Shown piece after piece: positions 26,906-35,949 of a stretch of DNA of 64,000 nucleotides; position 1 is the first letter of the stretch; every line of letters starts with the position of its first letter. Both the position numbers and the translations under genes were made by a program. Origin of the DNA: Bacillus massilioanorexius (GTDB lineage Bacteria; Bacillota; Bacilli; Bacillales; DSM-1321). The notes under the pieces are model-generated. The model saw only the letters and a program-made list of their open reading frames with translations, was not told the DNA's origin and ran no database searches. The DNA is taken from contig NZ_CABKRX010000102.1 of NCBI RefSeq assembly GCF_902374955.1, positions 1 through 64,000 on the forward strand, read 5' to 3'.

Positions 26906-27968
26906 AGTTATTCAACTCTTTTATTTTTGTACATAACGTATGATAAAATTTTTGTGGTTCATCTGGTCGGATATGCGCCTTTATTACTTTTTTCTTAAAT
27001 CCATAAAGTAACTTAGCCTCCAGTGGTGTATGGAACTCCACTTCAAAGGTTGGCTTTTCTTTTGTGAAATCAGCTAGAACGGCATCGAAAATATATTTTT
27101 TTTCATTACTTGATAATTTTTCAGGACCTTGATAATAATGAACGCTTTTGATTTCCTTAAGTGGAATAATCAATTGCTTCATAATACCAACCTGTAAATA
27201 TACATGATCATTTGTAATAAGAAAAGGACATAGTCGAATGGCTTGGATTTCAGCTAAGAGCAACAAAAGGGCGTAAATATTTAATATTAGAGCCACAATA
27301 GCTACTACTTGATTCCAGGAATGAAGCAAAAAGTGAAATGCGATGGATTCGACAATAAGTGCATGAATTAGAAATACGTAAAAAGCAATGACGCTCGTTT
27401 GTTTATGAAAGCTGAATAAGCGAATTTCATCATGTAAAGGTTTTTTTCTCCACGAAAAGAGGCTGTAATAAAATAACGTAATATCAAAAGATAAAAAGTT
27501 CGATAGTCTTTTCAATTTGAAATGCTGATGTATGGTATGCGCTAATTGAGATTGAAAATTTGGAATATTTGTTTCATTCGTACGAAGTGATCTAATGATA
27601 CTAGGTAGTTTTGTGATGAATTTGTAAATAATATTAAGTTCTAAAAGGATAAATGCTCCCTCTCCAGCAAATACAATATATTTGACAAAAGAGTAAGAGG
27701 GTAGCAAGCCTTGCGGAATAATAAGTGATGCGATTCCGTAACCAACTATAGATATGAGAAGTAGATACTTAATGGAAAAACGTTTTCTTATGATAAAAAA
27801 ATACGCTAGCAAAGGTAATATAATAATACAATCCATTAATGTGCCGAGAGCTACTTCTTTTGGAATTGGCTGTAATATAGTAAGCCGATAAATAATGAAG
27901 TTTGAACTAATAACTAAGGCAACTAGTAAGCAGAACCATGCCCATTTACGTTTAGAAATGGTTAGCAT
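26904..27968 (-). CDS. Multi-pass membrane protein of unknown function
   Basis: I do not recognise this 354-residue protein by motif. It has about seven hydrophobic helices in the first 245 residues. A cytosolic-looking C-terminal domain follows with alternating strands, LLEITNDHVYLQVG-like order and IPLKEIKSVHYYQG, recalling bacterial PH-like domains. Similar Bacillus proteins are often labelled beta-carotene monooxygenase-like without evidence. The ATG at 27968 has AAGGAGG nine bases upstream; the longer frame to 28013 lacks one. It is monocistronic and convergent with the importer operon. Confidence 0.65.
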   Translation of the reverse strand: MLTISKRKWAWFCLLVALVISSNFIIYRLTILQPIPKEVALGTLMDCIIILPLLAYFFIIRKRFSIKYLLLISIVGYGIASLIIPQGLLPSYSFVKYIVFAGEGAFILLELNIIYKFITKLPSIIRSLRTNETNIPNFQSQLAHTIHQHFKLKRLSNFLSFDITLFYYSLFSWRKKPLHDEIRLFSFHKQTSVIAFYVFLIHALIVESIAFHFLLHSWNQVVAIVALILNIYALLLLLAEIQAIRLCPFLITNDHVYLQVGIMKQLIIPLKEIKSVHYYQGPEKLSSNEKKYIFDAVLADFTKEKPTFEVEFHTPLEAKLLYGFKKKVIKAHIRPDEPQKFYHTLCTKIKELNN

Positions 27969-28080
27969 ATGGAATAACCTCCTTATATATAAAATCGGTA
28001 TAAATATGGACAAACTGCTTTTAAATTCCCACTAAAAAATAAGCTGCGTTCTTAAAAATAATTTTTGAATTTTTAAAAGG

Positions 28081-28214
28081 GTTGGTTGAGTGGAGCGTAA
28101 GGTGCGAGACTCCTGTGGGTGCACCGTCCGCCCCGAGGAAAGCGAGCAACCTGGAGAAGAATTCAACCTATACTTATTACTTTTTAATAGGCAAAAAATT
28201 TCCGAAAACAGCCA
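28081..28214. repeat. GC-rich intergenic repeat, copy C (best preserved)
   Basis: The order is gttggttgagtggagcgtaa, ggtgcgagactcctgtgggt, gcaccgtccgccccgaggaa, agcgagcaacctggag, aattcaacc, then a tail at 28192-28214 with tttccgaaaacagcc. It matches a GC-rich sequence dispersed between genes in many Bacillaceae. A 70-codon open frame across it is spurious. Confidence 0.7.
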
Positions 28215-28319
28215 AAAATAAGAATGCGAGTATATTTAATGAATTGTTTTATGCTACATGTATATCTTTAAGATTTATTAAAAAGTCAACCTAATTCGAT
28301 CATATTACAATACCTTATA

Positions 28320-28802
28320 TTAGTCAGTGTTTTTCTTTGGCAGGATAAAAGTTAAGAAGAAAATGAATGCCACTGGAGGGATACTGATAAATAACACAAC
28401 CCAATTTTTTGTTGCTATAGATAAAATAGTGCAGACTATAACAATTAAAGTAATCATAATAATCCTAATTGTCTTTTCATTAGACTTAGCTGTTTCAGAC
28501 AGGGACATATGAATACTTAAAGCTATACCGATACATCCCCATCCACCCATATGAGACAAAAGTAAAATACCAAGTACCATTGCTGGGCTCATCTCGATAC
28601 CAATAGCTACTAATGAAAATAGGATATAGATGACAACTAGTGTAATATACCAGGTGTATGAGCGAGCCTTCTCCCAAATGTATCGATATAATTCATCTAA
28701 TCCTCTATTTTTATTAGCTTGCTTTCTTCCTAACCACCAGCCTAGAAATCCCATAAGTGCTCCACCGTAGAGACCAAATAAACCACTCAACTGAATATCC
28801 AT
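28320..28802 (-). CDS. Four-helix membrane protein co-transcribed with an XRE regulator
   Basis: The 160-residue protein has an N-terminal glycine-rich helix (GLYGGALMGFLGWWLGRK) and three more hydrophobic helices. No catalytic motif is seen. Its ATG shares one base with the TAA stop of the upstream XRE gene (TAATG), so the two are coupled. Small XRE-plus-membrane-protein operons like this are common in Bacillaceae and their role is mostly unknown. Confidence 0.7.
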   Translation of the reverse strand: MDIQLSGLFGLYGGALMGFLGWWLGRKQANKNRGLDELYRYIWEKARSYTWYITLVVIYILFSLVAIGIEMSPAMVLGILLLSHMGGWGCIGIALSIHMSLSETAKSNEKTIRIIMITLIVIVCTILSIATKNWVVLFISIPPVAFIFFLTFILPKKNTD

Positions 28803-29008
28803 TATATCCCTCTTTCTTCTTTGAATTGAAAAACTTCTTCAATACTACAATAGAAAATTTTAGAAATATTATAGGCAAGCTCTAACGAAGGGTTAAATTT
28901 TCCAGATTCAATAGCAATGATCGATTGGCGAGAAACATTCACTAATTTTGCTAATTCTTCTTGTGTCATATTCTGATTTTTCCTAAGTTCGCGAATTCGA
29001 TTTTTCAT
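28802..29008 (-). CDS. XRE-family transcriptional regulator (Cro/CI-type HTH)
   Basis: The 68-residue protein is a single HTH_3 domain: IRELRKNQNMTQEELAKLVN, VSRQSIIAIESGKFNPSLEL, AYNISKIFYCSIEEVF. It lacks any effector domain. AGGAGG precedes the ATG. Two 13-bp near-identical direct repeats flank its promoter and probably mediate autoregulation. It is coupled to the downstream membrane-protein gene. Confidence 0.88.
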   Translation of the reverse strand: MKNRIRELRKNQNMTQEELAKLVNVSRQSIIAIESGKFNPSLELAYNISKIFYCSIEEVFQFKEERGI

Positions 29009-29046
29009 TAAAACCTCCTATTTTCTGTAAATTTCTTTGTTGAGTA

Positions 29047-29087
29047 AAGTTTAGTTTACATTATTTGGAATGTCAAGTTTCGTTTAC
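29047..29087 (-). promoter_or_regulatory. XRE promoter with paired 13-bp repeats
   Basis: The sequences aagtttagtttac (29047-29059) and aagtttcgtttac (29075-29087) are identical except for one base, with starts 28 bp apart. Read on the minus strand, a -35 TTGACA follows the distal repeat directly and the weak -10 (taaact) lies inside the proximal one. Both repeats therefore border the RNA polymerase site. Confidence 0.6.
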
Positions 29088-29247
29088 TTTTTGGCTTTAA
29101 TGATGAAAGGCTGTATTAAATTTCATTGTTACCAATAAATCTAATCCGTTTGCTTCCTACTTAGCGAGTGACAACCCTCCTTGTGTTATTCAGTAGAGCG
29201 TAACATCAGCTTATTTAGAGGTCTGAACATACCTATACAAAACGTAG

Positions 29248-29312
29248 ATAACATAAAGCGTAGGGGCCACTAAAAAGTGATCATATATCACTTTTTAGTG
29301 GCCCCTACTTGT
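29248..29312. repeat. Hairpin element, copy 1 (perfect 22-bp arms)
   Basis: The arms gtaggggccactaaaaagtg (plus at) at 29260-29281 and their exact complement at 29287-29308 enclose catat. The left flank acataaagcg and the stem sequence recur at 60728-60788. No gene lies in 29009-29436; the element could also act as a terminator for glnS on the minus strand. Confidence 0.7.
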
Positions 29313-29436
29313 TTGAAATAGATTTTAGGTTTTGTTAAATGTAACGTTGATGTTAGTATAAATTGTACGTTTTTTTTAGTTATTTCTTGGGAGTGATGAT
29401 AGCAGAACCGTTATTTTAATGGCATTATTGCTATTT

Positions 29437-31104
29437 TTACTTCCATGTGTTCTTTAGAGAAACAATTCTGTTAAAGACCAGTTTTTCAGAAGAGGTATAC
29501 TTAGAATCAACACAATAATAGCCGTTTCGTACAAATTGAAATTTCTCTTCTTTTACTGCAGAGGCTAATGATGGCTCAATTACAGAGTCAGCATAAATCA
29601 CTAATGATTGTGGATTAAGTTTCTCTTCCCACGTTTTTGATGTCTCTTTGATGTCATCATCATTTAATAATAAGCGGTTGTATTCATGGATATCGACCTT
29701 AATTCCGTGTGAAGCAGAAACCCAATGTATAGTTCCTTCTGGTTTACGCTTATTGAATCCAGAACCACTTTTTGTTTCTGGATCATACGTACAATGAATT
29801 TCTGAAATTTCTCCTGTTTGTTCATCTCGAATGGCTCGAAGACATTTAATAAAATAGGCGCCCATTAATCGAACTTCTTTTCCAATGGATAAACGCTTAA
29901 ATCCTTTAATGGCTTCCTCCATAAAGTCTTCTTTTTCGATATATAATTCTCTTGAAAAAGGAACGAATCTTTTACCTAATTGGTCATTTTCGCTGTTATT
30001 TACTATCGATAAAAATTCTGTTTTTTCATCAGGATAATTTAGTAAAACTACTTTTAATGGTTGTAAAACGGCCATCGCTCGTTTTACATTCGTTTTTAAG
30101 TTTTCTCTTAGCATTTGTTCAAGCATAGAAATATCAACTGTACTTTCATTTTTCAAAACACCAATCTCTTTTACAAATTGTTGAATGCTTTCAGGAGTAT
30201 AGCCTCTTCTACGTAACCCTTTAATAGTTGGTAATCTTGGATCATCCCAACCATCTACATGCTTTTCATTTACAAGTTCTTTTAGGTAGCGTTTACTTGT
30301 GACTACACCAGTAATATTAAGTCGACCAAATTCTCTTTGCTTCGGTGAATGCTCAATTTCAAGCTTACTTAGAACCCAATCGTATAAAGGGCGGTGATTT
30401 TTGAATTCAATAGAACATAAGGAATGGGTTATGCCTTCTATTGCATCTTGTATAGGATGAGCGAAGTCATACATCGGATATATACACCATGTATTTCCTG
30501 TTCGATAGTGATTAGAATGAATAATCCGGTATATGACAGGATCTCTTAAGTTAATATTAGGAGAAGACATATCAATTTTTGCTCGTAAAACTTTAGAACC
30601 TGTAGGGTAATCACCTTTACTCATTTTTTGAAATAGAGTCAAATTTTCCTCTATTGTTCGATTACGATAAGGACTTTCGATTCCTCCACTAGTAAGTGTA
30701 CCTCGATATTCTCTCATTTCCTCAGTATTTAAATCACATACAAATGCATCACCTTGTTTGATAAGCTTTAAGGCAGCACGATAGATTTCATCAGAATAAT
30801 CGGAGCCATAATAAATATGTTTTTTAGGATCAAAGCCAAGCCACTTTATATCATCGATAATGCTATTAACATATTCAATGTCCTCTTTTAGAGGATTTGT
30901 ATCGTCAAAACGCAAATGAAAAATACCTTTGTATTTATTAGCTAAAGAATAATTGAGATGAATGGCGTATGCACTTCCAATATGAAGATATCCATTTGGT
31001 TCTGGTGGGAATCTTGTGCAAATAGGTCTAGGATATGTTTTATTCTTTAAGTCTTCTTCAATTGTTTTTTCTATAAAATTGGTATGGTTTATTACTTTTT
31101 CCAT
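29437..31104 (-). CDS. glnS: Glutaminyl-tRNA synthetase
   Basis: The 555-residue class Ic enzyme charges tRNA-Gln directly with glutamine. It carries the HIGH-like motif PEPNGYLHIGSA near residue 30, and VVTSKRYL near 268 stands at the KMSKS-loop position. The length equals E. coli GlnRS and no YqeY fusion is present. The conserved GlnRS text TRFPPEPNGYLHIGSAYAIH and RFDDTNP distinguishes it from GluRS. The ATG at 31104 follows GGAGGG. A T-box leader lies upstream. Most Bacillaceae make Gln-tRNA via GluRS plus GatCAB, so this gene is probably an acquired extra. Confidence 0.95.
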   Translation of the reverse strand: MEKVINHTNFIEKTIEEDLKNKTYPRPICTRFPPEPNGYLHIGSAYAIHLNYSLANKYKGIFHLRFDDTNPLKEDIEYVNSIIDDIKWLGFDPKKHIYYGSDYSDEIYRAALKLIKQGDAFVCDLNTEEMREYRGTLTSGGIESPYRNRTIEENLTLFQKMSKGDYPTGSKVLRAKIDMSSPNINLRDPVIYRIIHSNHYRTGNTWCIYPMYDFAHPIQDAIEGITHSLCSIEFKNHRPLYDWVLSKLEIEHSPKQREFGRLNITGVVTSKRYLKELVNEKHVDGWDDPRLPTIKGLRRRGYTPESIQQFVKEIGVLKNESTVDISMLEQMLRENLKTNVKRAMAVLQPLKVVLLNYPDEKTEFLSIVNNSENDQLGKRFVPFSRELYIEKEDFMEEAIKGFKRLSIGKEVRLMGAYFIKCLRAIRDEQTGEISEIHCTYDPETKSGSGFNKRKPEGTIHWVSASHGIKVDIHEYNRLLLNDDDIKETSKTWEEKLNPQSLVIYADSVIEPSLASAVKEEKFQFVRNGYYCVDSKYTSSEKLVFNRIVSLKNTWK

Positions 31105-31205
31105 GAGGGTTCCCTCCAACTATTTGTATTTTTAGATAAGCATTTTGTTTTCCACTAGCAGTTTGTGAACATAACAACAGCAATCTTAGAAACAACCTAT
31201 AAAAT

Positions 31206-31512
31206 ACAAAAAAATCTCACCTCCAAGACGTTTGTCTTGGGGACGAGATTTGAATAGTCGTGGTACCACCCCAGTTTGTTAATATGTCACCATATCAACC
31301 TTATCAGGTACGGCAAAAATATATGCTTATACCTTAGCTCTATAACAGGAGCACCTGTCACATTATCCCCAATAGCTGGTTCCGATGTGCCACTCAGAGG
31401 CTTGCTTCAATAAGATGTTTCTTGCTCCTTTTCAGCTACTGGAGCTCTCTGTAAAGATCCGTTCTTATTTACTCTTCTCTTCACTGCGTTTTAATTTTTC
31501 CTATATTATCAT
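31206..31512 (-). ncRNA. T-box riboswitch upstream of glnS, probable glutamine specifier CAA
   Basis: Read on the minus strand, Stem I contains GAGAAGAGTAAATAAG (AGTA motif), GGATC and CAGAGAG. The 3' side of the specifier loop reads cttattgaagCAAgcc, so the in-place triplet is CAA (31404-31402), a glutamine codon followed by a purine. The T-box ggggtggtaccacga lies at 31258-31272. A terminator (ccaagac...gtcttgg then T7) covers about 31206-31250, mutually exclusive with the antiterminator. Uncharged tRNA-Gln would allow glnS transcription. Confidence 0.92.
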
Positions 31513-31776
31513 ACCTTCACTTAGAATGTAAAGCAGTGAATGAAAACGAGAGGTTAGAAATATGATCGGATTTTTTCTTGAAAATGAGGGAAGGTTTCAG
31601 AGAGAAGTAAAACTTCTTTGTAAAATGATTATTTCGGGAAGGAATGGATTGAAGTTTAATACATTTTAATAGAGTGAGGGGGACAAAAGAGTTAAAATAG
31701 TGAATTGAAACCTAACATGATAATGGAACGTAATATACATGGAGTCAGAAATGTATGTAGAGTATTAGGAGGACTA

Positions 31777-33540
31777 ATGGAACAGAAAAAAAAGAAGAAG
31801 GGAACGTATAAGCCTTTTATTTCGTTAATAAAAGCGACAAAACCTTCATATGGAAAATTAGCTTTTGCTATTGGTTTAAGTATTGTCACAACTTTAGTTA
31901 GTTTATTAATTCCCATTTTGACAAAACAACTTGTCGACGGATTTAGCATGTCTTCATTATCAATGAAACAGGTTGGCTTAATTATCTTTGTCTTTATCAT
32001 CCAAGCAGGATTAAGCGCATATGCTACATATGCTTTAAGCTACAATGGACAAAAAATTATAGCAGGTTTGCGCGAATTGCTTTGGAAAAAACTTGTGAAG
32101 CTACCAGTAGCTTATTCTGATCGAAATGGTTCAGGAGAGATGATCAGTCGTTTGACGAATGATACGATGGTTGTTAAGGAACTTATCACAACACATATAA
32201 CAGGGGCAGTTACTGGTATTATATCTGTCGTTGGAAGTATTATTATTTTGTTTGTGATGAATTGGAAGCTAACCCTTTTAATTTTTGTCGTATTACCTAT
32301 TGCAGTCGCTATCCTTGTGCCAATAGGGAGATTGATGCATAAGATTTCAAAAGAAACACAAGCTGAATCAGCGAGATTTACTGCTTTGTTAAATCAAGTT
32401 TTACCTGAAATAAGATTAGTAAAAGCATCGAATGCTGAAGATATTGAGTTTCAAAGAGGTATGAAGGGTATATCAAAATTATTCAAGCTAGGAGTTAAAG
32501 AGGCAAAAACACAATCCATTGTTAGTCCAATTATTACTTTAGTATTAATGGCAGCTTTAGTAGCTGTAATTGGATACGGTGGGATGCAAGTATCTAGTGG
32601 AGTTATTACAGCAGGATCTCTAGTTGCTTTTATTCTGTATTTGTTTCAAATTATCATGCCAATGGGACAAATTACGGTTTTCTTCACACAGCTACAAAAA
32701 TCAATAGGGGCTACTGATCGTATTATTGAAATTTTATCTGAAGAAGAAGAAGACTTGATAGCTGGGCAAACGCTTGAGGATGCGAAACAAAGTATTAGCT
32801 TCAACGATGTATCGTTTTGTTATGAAGAAGGGGCAAATATTCTATCCAATATCAATTTACAAATTGATACGGGAAAAGTAACAGCTATTGTAGGTCCTAG
32901 TGGTAGTGGGAAAACAACTTTATTCAAGCTGCTGGAATGCTTCTATATGCCGAGTGAAGGGATTATAGAAATCGATAATAAACCTTTAAATGATTACTCA
33001 TTAGAATCTTGGAGAAAGCATATTGGCTATGTTTCTCAGGAAAGTCCGTTATTGGCTGGGACAATTCGTGATAATATTTGCTATGGATTAGATCGAGAGG
33101 TAACGGATCGTGAGTTGAAAAATGCAGCTAAAATGGCATATGCATTAGATTTTATTCAACAACTTCCAGATCAATTTGATACAGAGGTTGGAGAAAGAGG
33201 TTTGAAACTTTCAGGGGGACAAAGACAGCGTATCGCGATTGCTCGTGCTTTGCTACGAGATCCAGAAATATTAATGCTTGATGAGGCAACATCTAGTTTA
33301 GATAGTCAATCTGAGCAATCTGTTCAACTAGCATTAGATCGTTTAATGGTAGGTAGAACGACTATTGTCATAGCTCATCGCTTATCTACAGTTGTTGATG
33401 CTGATCAATTAGTGTTCCTAGAAAAAGGAGTTATTACTGGAAAAGGAACACATAATCAATTAATGGAATCTCATCCTTTATATCGAGAATTTGCTCAGCA
33501 ACAATTGAAGATTAATAGTGAATTAGAAGAAAAAGTATAA
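31777..33540 (+). CDS. ABC half-transporter, multidrug export type (BmrA-like)
   Basis: The 587-residue protein fuses a six-helix exporter domain (residues 30-320) with an ATPase. Walker A is GPSGSGKT, signature LSGGQRQR, Walker B EILMLDEATSSLD and switch IAHRLSTV. The length equals B. subtilis BmrA (589). The ATG at 31777 with AGGAGG is chosen over a longer frame to 31705 that lacks a site. It should work as a homodimer exporting drugs or lipids. It is monocistronic. Confidence 0.9.
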   Translation: MEQKKKKKGTYKPFISLIKATKPSYGKLAFAIGLSIVTTLVSLLIPILTKQLVDGFSMSSLSMKQVGLIIFVFIIQAGLSAYATYALSYNGQKIIAGLRELLWKKLVKLPVAYSDRNGSGEMISRLTNDTMVVKELITTHITGAVTGIISVVGSIIILFVMNWKLTLLIFVVLPIAVAILVPIGRLMHKISKETQAESARFTALLNQVLPEIRLVKASNAEDIEFQRGMKGISKLFKLGVKEAKTQSIVSPIITLVLMAALVAVIGYGGMQVSSGVITAGSLVAFILYLFQIIMPMGQITVFFTQLQKSIGATDRIIEILSEEEEDLIAGQTLEDAKQSISFNDVSFCYEEGANILSNINLQIDTGKVTAIVGPSGSGKTTLFKLLECFYMPSEGIIEIDNKPLNDYSLESWRKHIGYVSQESPLLAGTIRDNICYGLDREVTDRELKNAAKMAYALDFIQQLPDQFDTEVGERGLKLSGGQRQRIAIARALLRDPEILMLDEATSSLDSQSEQSVQLALDRLMVGRTTIVIAHRLSTVVDADQLVFLEKGVITGKGTHNQLMESHPLYREFAQQQLKINSELEEKV

Positions 33541-33583
33541 GAAGTTTAAAAGATACCTAAATCACATAGGTTTCTCTATGTGG

Positions 33584-33633
33584 AGACAAAAGGTATGATG
33601 AGGACTTCCTTTCCATACCTTTTGTCTTTTTTT
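33584..33633 (+). terminator. Terminator of the ABC exporter
   Basis: The arms agacaaaaggtatg and cataccttttgtct are exact complements and are followed by TTTTTTT. Confidence 0.88.
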
Positions 33634-33733
33634 AATAGGTTATGATGGACTAATTTATCTCTAATTTTTGTATGAACAGATCTTCCAGAACTAATGGATG
33701 CCTTCACAGATGCCTCAACTCACAGCGGAACTC

Positions 33734-33770
33734 AAAAGACACCTATAGTAAGAGATAGGTGTCTTTTATG
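33734..33770. terminator. Hairpin near the MFS gene end
   Basis: The arms aaaagacacctat and ataggtgtctttt are exact complements around agtaagag. The A/T composition on both sides allows use in either direction, e.g. as terminator of the MFS gene on the minus strand. Confidence 0.6.
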
Positions 33771-33806
33771 TTTGATATATTATTTTGACAAAATGTACGT
33801 ATTCTT

Positions 33807-35003
33807 TTAGCTTGCTTGTAATAAATTTTTTCCCTTCGTAGCTTTTTTTCCATGAAGTATATAATACAAAAATAAACAAGCGAAAATTACAATGCCAATA
33901 ATTAGGTACATCGTACGGAATCCAGTTATCGGTACTAACAAACCAAGTAAAAATGGTCCGACACCTATACCTAAGTCGGTAAAGATAAAGAATGTACTAG
34001 TTGCTAAACCAATTCGATGTGGTGGAGATACTTTAACTGAAATTGCTTGAGATATTGATTGAATTGTTCCAAAACCAAGTCCAATTACTGCTCCTGCTAA
34101 TAATAATATAAAGCCATGATGAGCTTGACTAAGTAACAGCATTCCAACAGCGAAAAGAAAGATAGAAGGATACATGATGAAGTTAGCACCCTTCATATCA
34201 AACCAACGACCAGTAAATGGGCGAGATGCTAAAATGAACACTGCATAAACGATAAAGAAGAAACTAGCTGCAGATACTAAATTAATTTCTTTCGCATAAA
34301 ATGTCAGAAATGAGAGAACACTTGCGTAGCAAAAGCCCATAATGGCGCTAATAAATGAAATAGGTATCGCTTTTGGTTCTAGTAAATTAGAAAATTTAAA
34401 ACCTTTCATTTCTTGAATTTGTTCTTTTGTTAATGTTGTTTTTGGAATCTTCAAAAAGAAAGAAACCGTAAAACTAAAAATGGAAAAAATAGCAGTTGTA
34501 ATAAAAATAGTGCTAAAGCTTGTATGTTGGCTTAAAAATAGTCCAAGAAAAGGACCGATGGCTGTTGCAAGAGTTACACTCATACTATAATAACCTGTTC
34601 CTTCACCACGACGAGAATCTGGAATAAGATTGGCTACGATTGTACCTGTTGCCGTTGATGCAAGTCCAAATGCAATTCCGTGAAGGAAGCGATTAATTAA
34701 TAAAAAGACCATACCATTAACCGCAAAATAAAGAAGAGCTGTGAGTACGCTTAAAATAAGTCCGATATATAAAAGTTTTTTTCTACCGATTTTCTCAATC
34801 GTTGGCCCTGCGTATAATCGCGCTATTAGTACGCCAATGATAAAGATACTTGATGCAAGTCCAGCTAGACTTTGCGATGCTCCAAATTCATCTACTGCGT
34901 AAACTGAAATAGTTACCATTAGCAAATAAAAAGATAAAAAAAGAAAAAAATTAGCTGATGCAACAATTAAAAAGTCCTTTGTCCATAATCGTTCTTTCCC
35001 CAT
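33807..35003 (-). CDS. MFS multidrug efflux-type transporter
   Basis: The 398-residue protein has 12 predicted helices. The loop 2-3 motif is RLYAGPTIEKIGRKKLLYIG (motif A) and the repeat in the second half is RPFTGRWFDMKG. The helix-5 SMSVTLATAIGPFLGLFLS resembles motif C of drug antiporters. Its gene lies 12 bases after a MarR regulator gene in the same operon, behind a promoter with two MarR-type palindromes. This suggests inducible export of a toxic compound. The substrate is unknown. Confidence 0.85.
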   Translation of the reverse strand: MGKERLWTKDFLIVASANFFLFLSFYLLMVTISVYAVDEFGASQSLAGLASSIFIIGVLIARLYAGPTIEKIGRKKLLYIGLILSVLTALLYFAVNGMVFLLINRFLHGIAFGLASTATGTIVANLIPDSRRGEGTGYYSMSVTLATAIGPFLGLFLSQHTSFSTIFITTAIFSIFSFTVSFFLKIPKTTLTKEQIQEMKGFKFSNLLEPKAIPISFISAIMGFCYASVLSFLTFYAKEINLVSAASFFFIVYAVFILASRPFTGRWFDMKGANFIMYPSIFLFAVGMLLLSQAHHGFILLLAGAVIGLGFGTIQSISQAISVKVSPPHRIGLATSTFFIFTDLGIGVGPFLLGLLVPITGFRTMYLIIGIVIFACLFLYYILHGKKATKGKNLLQAS

Positions 35004-35015
35004 ATATTTGTCACC

Positions 35016-35435
35016 TTACCCTATAATATTGTTTCGTATTTCTCCCATTACACGGATCATCATTTCCTGTTCTTCTTCGGTTACGTTTTTTAATAACTCT
35101 GAATCAAAAATATCTAGCTTTTGACGAATTTCTTTATACACTTTCTCTCCTAACTCTGTAAGAATAATTCGTTTTTCTCGTTTATCCTTTGTGGGAATAT
35201 GCTTGATATACCCTCTTTGTTCCAAAACTTTCACTGTTCTAGTTACTGTTGGTTTTTCTACATGAAAGAAATTTGAAATTTCTACAAGAGTTAATGGACC
35301 ATAGTTTTTAATAAAAAACATAATAGACCATTGAGAACTAAATAATTCGTATGGCTCTAATTGCTTATTGAGCTCATTAATAAATGGTCGATAAACTAGC
35401 ATAAACTGATGAAAGAATTTTTGATGAGAATGCAT
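35016..35435 (-). CDS. MarR-family transcriptional regulator
   Basis: The 139-residue protein has the winged helix LTLVEISNFFHVEKPTVTRTVKVLEQRGYI and the wing DKREKRIILTELG. The ATG at 35435 has AAGGAGG at good spacing; the longer frame to 35498 runs through the operator and is rejected. It is first in an operon with the MFS gene. Two 19-bp palindromes lie immediately upstream, so it is probably autoregulated and also controls the divergent export operon. Confidence 0.9.
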   Translation of the reverse strand: MHSHQKFFHQFMLVYRPFINELNKQLEPYELFSSQWSIMFFIKNYGPLTLVEISNFFHVEKPTVTRTVKVLEQRGYIKHIPTKDKREKRIILTELGEKVYKEIRQKLDIFDSELLKNVTEEEQEMMIRVMGEIRNNIIG

Positions 35436-35454
35436 GAGGTCCTCCTTTTGAAAA

Positions 35455-35520
35455 TAGTTACCCTTAGTAACTATATGCTTATTTTTTATTATATGCAAGA
35501 ATAGTTACTCAGAGTAACTA
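35455..35520. promoter_or_regulatory. Twin MarR operators between divergent operons
   Basis: TAGTTACCCTTAGTAACTA (35455-35473) and TAGTTACTCAGAGTAACTA (35502-35520) share the perfect 7-bp arms TAGTTAC/GTAACTA around five bases. Their centres are 47 bp apart. On the minus strand a TATAAT-like -10 lies between them, so binding at both would block the marR promoter. Confidence 0.8.
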
Positions 35521-35647
35521 ATTTTTGAGTGATTTTTCCAAAAATAATCGATGAAAGTTTTTCTTATTTCTTTAAGGTTTGTTTAAGCAAACTGTTCAAT
35601 AATCATCTCAAGCAAATAAATCCATGAAAGAAAGAGGAATGAAAGTA

Positions 35648-35863
35648 ATGAAACAAAACCTAATTAAAATCTTACTAATTATCAACTTAGTATTAAGCAT
35701 ACTAGCAACTTCAGGAGTAGGTTATTTGATCTATAAGCAATCTACTGGTGGACCTAGTGGAGATCGTCCAAGTGGACAAATGACACCACCACAAATGAAT
35801 AATTCACAAGATTCACAGAGCTCTCAACAAAATAGTCAATCTAATTCAACATCAAATATGTAA
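35648..35863 (+). CDS. Small membrane-anchored Gly/Ser/Gln-rich protein of the export operon
   Basis: The 71-residue protein has one hydrophobic helix (about 5-28, LIKILLIINLVLSILATSGV). A low-complexity outside tail follows: GGPSGDRPSGQMTPPQ, then a Ser/Gln/Asn-rich end. The adaptor encoded next ends in a very similar GGPSGG...GDRPSG tail. The ATG at 35648 is favoured over 35624 and 35639 because of AGAGG spacing. I do not know a family. Its place before an adaptor-ATPase-permease set suggests an accessory part. Confidence 0.6.
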   Translation: MKQNLIKILLIINLVLSILATSGVGYLIYKQSTGGPSGDRPSGQMTPPQMNNSQDSQSSQQNSQSNSTSNM

Positions 35864-35949
35864 TAAAGTGAAACTTCCATCAGCGAGAAATTTGTTAATC
35901 CGCCTCTGATGGTTTGTTAGAACGGTTTAAGAGAAAGAAGGGATAACTA

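Noticed and set aside
28082..28294. 70-codon frame in the intergenic region
   Set aside because: It lies within repeat copy C and has no ribosome site.
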